From assembly GCA_031289445.1 (NCBI GenBank), contig JAITPL010000032.1:1-8491 (forward strand): 8,491 nucleotides of DNA. Reading direction: 5' to 3'. The DNA comes from Tannerella sp. Lineage in GTDB: Bacteria > Bacteroidota > Bacteroidia > Bacteroidales > Tannerellaceae. Below are positions 1 to 6,119 of the stretch, in pieces; the stretch's first letter is position 1; the number at the start of each line of letters is the position of its first letter. The translations under genes were made by a program, and so were the position numbers. Under the pieces are notes generated by a model. It searched no databases. It had not been told where the DNA came from and saw only the letters and a program-made list of their open reading frames with translations.

Positions 1-39
1 AAAAATCTTGTTTTTTCGGGCAGAAACAAGAAAAAGTCG

Positions 40-47
40 TATCTTTG
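40..47 (+). promoter_or_regulatory. Putative Bacteroidota-type -7 promoter element
   Basis: The bases TATCTTTG match the TAnnTTTG consensus of the -7 element used by the primary sigma factor of Bacteroidota. A convincing TTG-type -33 element at the usual spacing is not obvious; the upstream DNA is only T-rich (positions 8-17). Transcription would begin a few bases downstream, near 52-56, giving a leader of roughly 155 bases before the hydrolase start at 209. Because a transposase-like reading frame starts at 71, this promoter may originally have belonged to an insertion sequence and now drives the hydrolase and methyltransferase genes. The motif is seen; its function is inferred. Confidence 0.55.
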
Positions 48-110
48 CAGTCGGATAAATTAAGTAAGATATGCATATATTAAACTTTACGACATTATTT
101 TCAGACAAGG

Positions 111-130
111 CAAGTTGGAAGGCCAACTTG
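111..130. repeat. Perfect 8-bp inverted repeat in the leader
   Basis: CAAGTTGG at 111-118 and CCAACTTG at 123-130 are exact reverse complements around the four-base loop AAGG. In the transcript this would be a stable small hairpin inside the transposase-like remnant, about 80 bases before the hydrolase start. There is no U-run after it, so it is not a classical intrinsic terminator. Function unknown; it may be incidental. Confidence 0.5.
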
Positions 131-150
131 AAGGACTATCGCGACAAACA

Positions 151-165
151 GAGCGTAGTACGCTC
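151..165. repeat. 15-bp palindrome (7-1-7) in the leader
   Basis: GAGCGTA and TACGCTC flank a single central G, giving a perfect 7-1-7 inverted repeat. The same geometry, with different arm sequence, recurs throughout the 5668-6087 array. As RNA it could fold with a five-base loop. It could be an operator-like site or a chance palindrome inside the insertion-sequence remnant. Confidence 0.4.
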
Positions 166-208
166 CCATTGTGGAGACACGGAACATTATTTGGGAAAAG
201 ACAGGGCT

Positions 209-2524
209 ATGAGAACGTGCATGTATAAAACCTGTTTAATTGTATTCTTTTCCCTCATAGTCGCTTCGGTTTGGGCGACGGATTTTGACGGCAACAAATG
301 GATTTCCGTCCGCGAAGATTTGTTTTCACCCAACCAGTGGATTTGTTTCCGCAAGACGTTTGATCTGGACAAGAAAGAGAAATCAGCGCCGTTTAACATT
401 GCCGTCGATTCGAAATACTGGCTGTGGGTGAACGGTGAAATGGTAGTTTTTGAAGGCGGATTAAAACGTGGCCCTAATCCCGACGATACTTATTATGATC
501 GCCTCGACATTGCGCCTTATCTGAAAAAAGGAGAAAATACAATTGCCATATTGATGTGGTACTGGGGGAAAAACGGCTATTGCCATAAAAGTAGCGGCAA
601 ACCGGGCTTGCTTGCCAAGCTGGAACTAAACGGCAAACAAATCGTTTCGGACGAAGGATGGAAAGTAAAAATCCATCCTGCCTACGGTGTTACAAATGCC
701 CCTTACCCTAACTACCGCCTGCCTGAAGCCAATATTCACTTCGACGCCCGCAACGACATTACGGGCTGGGAACGTTCCGGTTATGTCGATGAAGGATGGG
801 AAAATGCAAGCGTGCATGGCATTTATCCCTGTCAGCCCTGGAATCGTCTGCACGAACGCCCTATCCCTAACTGGTACGATTCGGGCGTCATTAAATACGA
901 AGCAGAATCGCAAAGCCACCTTAACGATACGCTTATTATAAAGGCAAAACTTCCCCGCAACATCTCCATCACACCTTATATCCGCTTGAAATCAACCGCC
1001 GGCATTACAATAGATATCCGCAGCGATAACTACAAAGGCGGCAGTGAATACAACATTCGCTCCGAATATGTTACCAAAGACGGCGAGCAGGAATTTGAAG
1101 CTTTCAATTACATCAACGGCCACAATGTCCTTTATTCAGTGCCTGAAGGCGTTGAGGTGATAGAGGTCGGTTATCGCGAAACGCGCTACAATACCAAACA
1201 TGTCGGTAAATTCGAGTGTAGCGATCCTTTTTTCAATAAATTATGGATGAAATCGTTGACTACGATGAATCTCAACATGCGCGACGCCATACAGGATCCC
1301 GACCGCGAACGTTCGCAGTGGTGGGGCGACGCCGTAATCGTTGCCGGTGAGATCCTGTACAGTTGCGACGAAAACGGATCGAAGATAATCAATAAAGCAA
1401 TACGCAATCTGGTAGATTGGCAAAAAAACGACGGCGTACTCTATTCACCTGTTCCGGCCGGATCCTGGGATGGAGAACTTCCTGCTCAAATGCTTGCAAG
1501 CGTCGGTAAATTCGGCTTTTGGCGCTATTATCTTTTTACCGGCGACAAAAAACTAATCGAAGATGTTTACCCAAATGTAAAAAAATATCTGTACCTTTGG
1601 ACGCTCAACGAGCAAGGTTTGGTCAACCATCGCAGCGGCGGCTGGGACTGGTTTGACTGGGGAAACGAAATCGATGCTGCCGTAATGGAAAACGCCTGGT
1701 ACTGTCTGGCGCTGGAAAGCGCATCGGAAATGGCGCAATTACTCGGTCATTCCGACGAGGCAACAAAGTACAGGCAGACACGGCAAACGATTATACAGGC
1801 TGTAAACGCCAATTTATGGAACGGAAAAGAATACAGGACGCCAGGCTATACGGATCATACCGACGACCGCGCCAACGGTTTGGCCGTCATGGCCGGATTT
1901 GCAGACGCCGACAAATGGGAATCCATCCGTAAATTTCTGAACAGCTATACCAACGCCGGGCCATATATGGAAAAATATATCCTGGAATCGTATTTCCGTC
2001 AGGGAGATGCTACCGGCGGTCTGGAACGGATGAAAAACCGCTATCGTTACATGGTTGACAACGAGTTAAGCACGCTCTGGGAAGACTGGCAAATCGGCGG
2101 AGCAGGCGGCGGAAGCATCAACCATGGCTGGGCAGGCGGCCCTTTGGTTCTACTCTCGCAATATGTGGCTGGAGTAGCGCCTGTTGAAGCAGGATGGAAA
2201 TCGTTCACGGTAAAACCGCAACCGGGTAATCTGGAATGGGTCAACTGTACAGTTCCGGCGGGTGATAAAATCATCGACGTCGCTTGGCGCAAGTATCCCG
2301 ACCGCTTTGACATGCAGGTGAAAACCACGCTGAAAAGCACTTATACGGTTGCCGTGCCTGTGATTGCAGGCGCTGCAAGTATAGCCCTCAACGGTAAAAA
2401 ATATTCGCTGAAGGATCTGGAGAAATCGAATCCGAAAGGCATACGGATAGAAAAGACAGATGCGGATTATATATATCTTAAAACGGATTCACCGAGCATA
2501 AAGGTCTCCGTTGTATTCAAATGA
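209..2524 (+). CDS. Exported GH78-like alpha-L-rhamnosidase
   Basis: Glycoside hydrolase of the GH78 type, expected to release terminal alpha-L-rhamnose from glycans or glycosides outside the cytoplasm. It is 771 residues from the ATG at 209; the frame stays open back to 71, but 209 (or the ATG at 221) places a good signal peptide at the N-terminus, with hydrophobic core LIVFFSLIVASVWA and likely cleavage after Ala23. The mature part starts with beta-sandwich domains typical of rhamnosidases (about residues 25-330). The six-hairpin (alpha/alpha)6 catalytic domain follows, then a short C-terminal beta domain. Visible motifs are DPDRERSQWWGD (D363-D374, candidate general acid E367), GGWDWFDWG (about 477-485), and LWEDW with candidate base E625 followed by NHGW (H639). 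The corrinoid protein gene starts 24 bases downstream, suggesting co-transcription with the methyl-transfer genes. The fold is confident; exact substrate, and even rhamnose specificity, are inferred because this fold also holds divergent hydrolases. Confidence 0.85.
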   Translation: MRTCMYKTCLIVFFSLIVASVWATDFDGNKWISVREDLFSPNQWICFRKTFDLDKKEKSAPFNIAVDSKYWLWVNGEMVVFEGGLKRGPNPDDTYYDRLDIAPYLKKGENTIAILMWYWGKNGYCHKSSGKPGLLAKLELNGKQIVSDEGWKVKIHPAYGVTNAPYPNYRLPEANIHFDARNDITGWERSGYVDEGWENASVHGIYPCQPWNRLHERPIPNWYDSGVIKYEAESQSHLNDTLIIKAKLPRNISITPYIRLKSTAGITIDIRSDNYKGGSEYNIRSEYVTKDGEQEFEAFNYINGHNVLYSVPEGVEVIEVGYRETRYNTKHVGKFECSDPFFNKLWMKSLTTMNLNMRDAIQDPDRERSQWWGDAVIVAGEILYSCDENGSKIINKAIRNLVDWQKNDGVLYSPVPAGSWDGELPAQMLASVGKFGFWRYYLFTGDKKLIEDVYPNVKKYLYLWTLNEQGLVNHRSGGWDWFDWGNEIDAAVMENAWYCLALESASEMAQLLGHSDEATKYRQTRQTIIQAVNANLWNGKEYRTPGYTDHTDDRANGLAVMAGFADADKWESIRKFLNSYTNAGPYMEKYILESYFRQGDATGGLERMKNRYRYMVDNELSTLWEDWQIGGAGGGSINHGWAGGPLVLLSQYVAGVAPVEAGWKSFTVKPQPGNLEWVNCTVPAGDKIIDVAWRKYPDRFDMQVKTTLKSTYTVAVPVIAGAASIALNGKKYSLKDLEKSNPKGIRIEKTDADYIYLKTDSPSIKVSVVFK

Positions 2525-2548
2525 TTGTTATTTTAATAAATATCTTAA

Positions 2549-3211
2549 ATGGAAATGTTAGAACAAATCGCAATTTGCGTAGAAAATGGAAAGGGTAATC
2601 TGGCTTCCCCTTATCCTCCCTCAATGAAAGGGCAACCTGGAGTCGATGAGTTGGTAAAACAGGCGCTTGACGGTAACGAGTCGCCCGACAAGGTACTGGA
2701 TGCACTTGTCAAGGGTATGGCTGTGATAGGCGATAAATTCGGACAGGGCAAGGCCTTTGTTCCGCAGATGTTGCTTTCGGCCAAAGCCATGAGCGCGGGA
2801 ATGGCTCACCTGAAACCGTATTTCAGTTCGGGCGAAGTCAAACGCAAGGGCACGTTTATCATCGGAACGGTTTGCGGAGACTTGCACGACATCGGCAAAA
2901 ATCTGGTTGCCATGACGGTAGAAGGCTCTGGCTGGGAAGTGATAGACCTTGGGGTGGACGTCAAACCGGAGAAGTTTGTCGAGGCCATCACACAACATCC
3001 CGACAGCGTTGTCGGCCTGTCGGCGCTGCTCACCACAACGATGGGCAACATGGAAGTCATCCTGAAATCCATTCGCGAAAAACATCCCGATACGAAGGTG
3101 ATAATCGGAGGTGCGCCAATATCCCAGGACTTTTCAAACAGTATCGGCGCAAGCGGATATTCATCCAACCCTCAGGGGGCCGTCGAGTTGTTAAACAGAT
3201 TGATTGCCTGA
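2549..3211 (+). CDS. mtaC: MtaC-like methyltransferase corrinoid protein
   Basis: Cobalamin-binding protein that carries the methyl group between a substrate-specific methyltransferase and a second methyltransferase; cytoplasmic, no signal peptide. It has 220 residues, the usual size for stand-alone corrinoid proteins (archaeal MtaC is somewhat longer). Residues 1-90 form the helical cap like that of methionine synthase. Residues 95-220 form the Rossmann-like B12 domain with the full signature: D111-x-H113-x-x-G116 (H113 is the expected lower axial cobalt ligand), S158-x-L160, and G187-G188. An ATG at 2555 is an alternative start. The next gene begins one base after the stop, so translation is probably coupled. 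Assignment to the methanol branch rests mainly on the adjacent MtaB-like gene, since the B12 domain alone cannot separate methanol, methylamine or methoxy-aromatic systems. Confidence 0.88.
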   Translation: MEMLEQIAICVENGKGNLASPYPPSMKGQPGVDELVKQALDGNESPDKVLDALVKGMAVIGDKFGQGKAFVPQMLLSAKAMSAGMAHLKPYFSSGEVKRKGTFIIGTVCGDLHDIGKNLVAMTVEGSGWEVIDLGVDVKPEKFVEAITQHPDSVVGLSALLTTTMGNMEVILKSIREKHPDTKVIIGGAPISQDFSNSIGASGYSSNPQGAVELLNRLIA

Positions 3212-3212
3212 C

Positions 3213-4586
3213 ATGCAATACAGTAAACTTGCAATCAATACGCCCGAGGGGTTGATGTTCGGTAACGCCCTCTACCCTGTAACCACACGTCGCGGATTGA
3301 TTATCGGCGGCGGCAGCGTGATTCCCGAACTGAACTTCACACTCCCGACGATCAGCATCAATGCAGAAACCTTCCCCGCTGTACGCGAACACTATCGCAG
3401 CATCGTCGCGGATGCTATCGAACATGCCCGCGGCTTGCACTCCAACGGCGTTATCTTTGAGTTTGAAACACTGCTTGAAATGACCCAGACGCCCGCTTAT
3501 GGCGTTGAGCTGGTCAAAATCATGAACGATATCTGCGAAGACAATTATCAAAAGTATGGCTTCAAAAGCGAGATACGCCTTACGCCCAACGACCTGCGCG
3601 AATTTGACCGTCCGCCTTTGTGCCGCACTTCCAAATATCTGGAGGCTATGTGGGAACTCTTCGACAAAGGCTCGCAGGCGGGCGGCGATCTGCTGTCCAT
3701 CGAAAGCACGGGCGGCAAAGAGATTCACGACGAAGCGCTGATGATGTGCGATATCAAAGCCGTCATTTTCGCCCTCTCCGTGCTTGGCGTTCGCGATATG
3801 AAAATGCTGTGGTCAAATATTGTCAACATTGCACACAAAAACGGGCGTCATGCCGGCGGCGACACCGCCTGCGGGTTTGGCAACACGGCGATGGTGCTGG
3901 CCGAGAAAGGCTTTATACCGAAAATATTTGCCGCACTTGTCCGCGTCATTTCGGCCGTCAGAACGCTTGTAGCTATTGAAGAAGGCGCCGTCGGTCCCGA
4001 CAAGGATTGCGGCTACGAAGGCCCTTTCCTGAAAGCCATAACCGGTACACCCATCTCTATGGAAGGAAAGATGTCTGCATGTGCTCATTTCAGTCCGCTT
4101 GGCAATATTGCGGCCTGTTGCGCCGACTTGTGGAGCAACGAATCGGTGCAGAATATCAAGCTGCTGTCGGGCATGGCGCCAACCGTTTATCTGGAACAGC
4201 TGGAATACGACGCCCGTCTGATGAATCAGGCGCTAAAGGCGGGAACATCCACGGCTTCAATGTTGCAGAATCTCTTTTCCGATTCGGACAGGAAGCTGGA
4301 TCCGCAGGCCATCATCCTTGCACCCGACAACGTGATTGCCATTGCCGGCGAGATAGTGAAAGGCGAGAACTATATCGACGCTTCTCTGAAGGCTGCGAAC
4401 AAGGGTCTGGAAATCATTGATGACGCATTCCGGTCGGGACAGCTACTGGTGCCCGAAATCGAAGTGCCATGGATAGACATGCTACGGGAGGCGCTCTCGG
4501 AAGTTCCTACCGACGAAAGCAATTTTGTTGAAGAGATGTTGCCTTTACTGGAAGGTAAATTCATCCCTTCGGAATACGGACTGTAA
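3213..4586 (+). CDS. mtaB: MtaB-like methanol:corrinoid methyltransferase
   Basis: Zinc-dependent methyltransferase that in methanogens and acetogens activates methanol and methylates the cob(I)alamin of MtaC. From the ATG at 3213 it is 457 residues, very close to the archaeal enzyme (about 460). A TTG at 3204 would add three residues but overlap the preceding stop, so ATG is preferred. The three zinc ligands known from the Methanosarcina enzyme (Glu164, Cys220, Cys269) have clear counterparts: E164 in SIESTGGKEIHDEA, C220 in GGDTACGFGNTAM, and C266 in DKDCGYEGP (three residues offset). A further conserved stretch, SACAHFSPLGN (around C290), is also family-typical. No signal peptide, so cytoplasmic. 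It sits one base after the corrinoid protein gene, as in mtaCB operons. The family is well supported. Methanol as the in vivo donor is inferred; a related small methyl donor cannot be excluded in a glycan-degradation locus. Confidence 0.92.
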   Translation: MQYSKLAINTPEGLMFGNALYPVTTRRGLIIGGGSVIPELNFTLPTISINAETFPAVREHYRSIVADAIEHARGLHSNGVIFEFETLLEMTQTPAYGVELVKIMNDICEDNYQKYGFKSEIRLTPNDLREFDRPPLCRTSKYLEAMWELFDKGSQAGGDLLSIESTGGKEIHDEALMMCDIKAVIFALSVLGVRDMKMLWSNIVNIAHKNGRHAGGDTACGFGNTAMVLAEKGFIPKIFAALVRVISAVRTLVAIEEGAVGPDKDCGYEGPFLKAITGTPISMEGKMSACAHFSPLGNIAACCADLWSNESVQNIKLLSGMAPTVYLEQLEYDARLMNQALKAGTSTASMLQNLFSDSDRKLDPQAIILAPDNVIAIAGEIVKGENYIDASLKAANKGLEIIDDAFRSGQLLVPEIEVPWIDMLREALSEVPTDESNFVEEMLPLLEGKFIPSEYGL

Positions 4587-4594
4587 TTTAAATA

Positions 4595-5656
4595 ATGATG
4601 ACACCGAAAGAAAGAATACTTGCAACCATAAACCGTCAACCGACCGACCGTGCGCCGATTGACCTCTGGTGTACTCCCGAAGTGCTCGACAGCTTGCGTG
4701 AATACACTGCCATTGATGATGAACTCGAAGTTTACAAGGCTCTGGGCGTTGATAAAATCGTGTGGATTTTCCCCGGCTACGGCGGACGCTATTTCGATCC
4801 TAACGACAGCGGCGAAATCACCTTGTGGGGCGTTCACACACGGATGGTCAAGGCCGGACTTGCGACTTATCAGGAGTATGTCAAAGCGCCGCTGGCAGGG
4901 TTTGACATGGCTCAGCTGGCGGATTTTCCGCTGTGGCCCGACCCCGACAATTTTGATTATGCAGGCGCTAAAGCATTGGCCGAGAAGGCTCGCTCTTACA
5001 ATTTTGCAACTATAGGTCCATGGATATCACACTTTGAAATCTATTGCCAGATGCGCGGGCTTGAAAACGCACTGATGGACACTATCGTTGAGCCTGACTT
5101 TCTCGAAGCCGCCCTCGACCGCATTGACGCCATACAAACGGCTATGCTCGAAAGGACGCTGATTGAGCTGGGCGACAGTCTGGATTTGATTTTCATAAGC
5201 GACGACATGGGGATGCAGCAGAACTTGCTGGTACCGCTCGAAGCATGGGAGACGCATTTTCGACCGAGGCTGAAAAACTGGTGCGACCTGATTCACCGCT
5301 ACAACAAAAAAGTGCTCTATCACACCGACGGCGCCGTGCTTCCGCTTATTCCGGGACTGATTGAATGCGGTATCGACATACTTAATCCGATACAGCATGT
5401 TTGTCCGGGTATGGACAGAGCCAATCTGAAAGAGCAGTTCGGCAAAGACCTGATATTCCACGGCGGAGTTGAAAACCAAAAAACTCTCCCCAGGGGTACA
5501 GCCGAAGAGGTAGCAGCCGAAACGCGGGCGTGTCTGGAAACGCTTGGCAAGGACGGAGGTTATATCTGCTGTTCATGCCATAACGCACAGGCAGGTACAC
5601 CGGTGGAAAATATGCTCGCCATGATTGACACGGTGAAAAATCATAAATTAACATGA
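4595..5656 (+). CDS. UroD-family cobalamin methyltransferase (MtaA/MtbA relative)
   Basis: A 353-residue protein of the uroporphyrinogen-decarboxylase superfamily, the fold also used by methylcobamide:coenzyme M methyltransferases MtaA and MtbA. It begins MTPKERILATINRQPTDRAPID, typical of this group, and lies 8 bases after mtaB, which fits a role in the second methyl transfer rather than haem synthesis. Archaeal members bind zinc with H-x-C...C. Here the first part is H243-T244-D245-G246, so the Cys is replaced by Asp. The distal Cys is present in a cluster C325-C326-x-C328-H329 (ICCSCHNAQAG). This variant is seen in many bacterial UroD-like proteins of unassigned acceptor. The methyl acceptor is therefore uncertain: tetrahydrofolate, a thiol such as homocysteine, or another molecule. 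It could also act as an additional substrate-side methyltransferase. ATGs at 4595 and 4598 are both possible starts. Confidence 0.82.
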   Translation: MMTPKERILATINRQPTDRAPIDLWCTPEVLDSLREYTAIDDELEVYKALGVDKIVWIFPGYGGRYFDPNDSGEITLWGVHTRMVKAGLATYQEYVKAPLAGFDMAQLADFPLWPDPDNFDYAGAKALAEKARSYNFATIGPWISHFEIYCQMRGLENALMDTIVEPDFLEAALDRIDAIQTAMLERTLIELGDSLDLIFISDDMGMQQNLLVPLEAWETHFRPRLKNWCDLIHRYNKKVLYHTDGAVLPLIPGLIECGIDILNPIQHVCPGMDRANLKEQFGKDLIFHGGVENQKTLPRGTAEEVAAETRACLETLGKDGGYICCSCHNAQAGTPVENMLAMIDTVKNHKLT

Positions 5657-5667
5657 CTTTTATAGGG

Positions 5668-5877
5668 ATTACTATCGTAAGCAATGCTGACGGACATAAT
5701 CATGACTAGATTCTTATCGTCCGCAATGCTGACGGAGACAATCCGGACTGGATTCTTATCGTCCGCAATGCTGACGGAGACAATCCGGACCGGATTCTTA
5801 TTGTCAAGAGTCTTGACGGACACAATCCGGACTGGATTCTTATTGTCAAGAGTCTTGACGGAGACAATCCGATATGG
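5668..5877. repeat. Array sub-block A: five units, GC-richer palindromes
   Basis: Units 1-5. The first palindrome is GTAAGCAATGCTGAC in unit 1 (one mismatch) and GTCCGCAATGCTGAC in units 2-3 (one mismatch). In units 4-5 it is GTCAAGAGTCTTGAC (perfect). The second palindrome is AATCCGGACTGGATT in units 2 and 4 (one mismatch) and AATCCGGACCGGATT in unit 3 (perfect); units 1 and 5 carry weaker versions with two mismatches. The spacers are mostly CTTATC/T and GGAGAC or GGACAC. Unit 1 is the most diverged and starts 11 bases after the UroD-like stop codon. Confidence 0.85.
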
Positions 5878-6087
5878 ATTCCGAACAATTCAGACTGAAT
5901 TAAACACAATCAGCACCTGATTCCGAACAATTCAGACTGAATTAAACGCAATCAGCATCTGATCCCGAACAATTCAGACTGAATTAGAAACAATCAGCAC
6001 CTGATTCCGAACAATTCAAACTGAATTAGACACAATCAACACCTGATTCCGAACAATTCAGACTGAATCATACGCAATCACAGTCAT
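5878..6087. repeat. Array sub-block B: five units, AT-richer palindromes
   Basis: Units 6-10 keep the 42-bp length and the phase of block A but use different arms. The first palindrome is AATTCAGACTGAATT, perfect in units 6-8, with one mismatch in unit 9 (AATTCAAACTGAATT) and at the outer base in unit 10. The second is AATCAGCACCTGATT (6-3-6 symmetry), with small changes in units 7 and 9 and decay in unit 10. The spacers are CCGAAC and AAACAC-like. The switch from A to B occurs cleanly at a unit boundary. Confidence 0.85.
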
Positions 6088-6119
6088 ATTCCGAATAATA
6101 ACAATAAAAATTATACACA
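6088..6119. repeat. Degenerate eleventh array unit abutting the next start codon
   Basis: After the tenth unit the sequence opens with ATTCCGAA, as in block B. It then loses the palindrome (AATAATAACAATAAAAATT) but again shows AATTATACACAAT where block B has AATTAAACACAAT. With a one-base insertion this is a decayed eleventh unit, and the ATG of the second hydrolase overlaps its end. The A-rich decay may reflect selection for an accessible translation start. No clear Shine-Dalgarno or TAnnTTTG element is visible here. Confidence 0.55.

Larger units (their letters stand above)
71..208 (+). pseudogene. N-terminal remnant of an IS1595/ISXO2-like transposase
   Basis: An ATG at 71 opens about 46 codons that read like the beginning of IS1595-family transposases. 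There is a short hydrophobic start (MHILNFTTLFSDKAS), then a spaced basic stretch (LKDYRDKQ), then a zinc-ribbon-like segment (VVRSHCGDTEHY). In intact members this region normally reads VxCPxCG...HYW followed by a second Cys pair. Here the first Cys is Arg and the following Trp is missing, so the ribbon looks decayed. No catalytic DDE region follows; instead the frame runs straight into the signal peptide of the next gene without a stop. The family assignment is from memory of the conserved N-terminus, not from a search. The alternative is that this is simply leader DNA that happens to be open. Confidence 0.5.
5668..6087. repeat. Ten-unit 42-bp tandem array of alternating 15-bp palindromes
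   Basis: Ten consecutive units, each exactly 42 bp, begin at 5668, 5710, 5752, 5794, 5836, 5878, 5920, 5962, 6004 and 6046 and fill the stretch between the UroD-like gene and the second hydrolase. Within each unit, positions 10-24 form one 7-1-7 palindrome. Positions 31-42 plus the first three bases of the next unit form a second. Each is followed by a 6-base spacer, so a palindrome centre occurs every 21 bp. Examples are GTCAAGAGTCTTGAC, AATTCAGACTGAATT and AATCCGGACCGGATT. Arm sequences differ between units but complementarity is largely retained. Short open frames across the array exist only because 42 is a multiple of three; I do not consider them genes. The structure fits neither CRISPR (dyads and spacers too short, spacers repeated) nor a single terminator. 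Function unknown: phased operators or an RNA hairpin chain are possible. Confidence 0.92.

Noticed and set aside
61..208. Cobalamin riboswitch before the corrinoid gene operon
   Set aside because: A GGAGAC string occurs at 172-177 and GCCA at 122-125, but the B12-box and the paired core of the cobalamin riboswitch are not recognisable, and the stretch reads better as a transposase remnant.
2525..2548. Separate promoter or terminator in the 24-base gap before the corrinoid gene
   Set aside because: The gap is AT-rich with a 5-bp dyad (TATTT...AAATA) but shows no TAnnTTTG element and no GC stem; it is more simply an intra-operon spacer.
4595..5656. True uroporphyrinogen decarboxylase (hemE)
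   Set aside because: The position directly behind mtaCB, the H-x-D...C-type metal motif and the N-terminal MTPKERILATINRQ style fit the methyltransferase-like branch, not the haem enzyme.
5794..5877. Intrinsic terminator after the UroD-like gene
   Set aside because: The GTCAAGAGTCTTGAC palindromes could form hairpins, but no U-run follows and the same geometry repeats through the whole array, so a specific terminator cannot be called.
5684..5920. A 78-codon + strand frame with a 14-residue repeat (TETIRTGFLSSAML-like) and comparable frames on the - strand
   Set aside because: The frames are open only because the 42-bp unit is a multiple of three and palindromic. They stop inside block B, lack a start context, and the bases vary to keep dyad symmetry rather than amino acids.
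5668..6087. CRISPR array
   Set aside because: The dyads are 15 bp with 6-bp spacers, the spacers repeat between units, and no cas gene is nearby.
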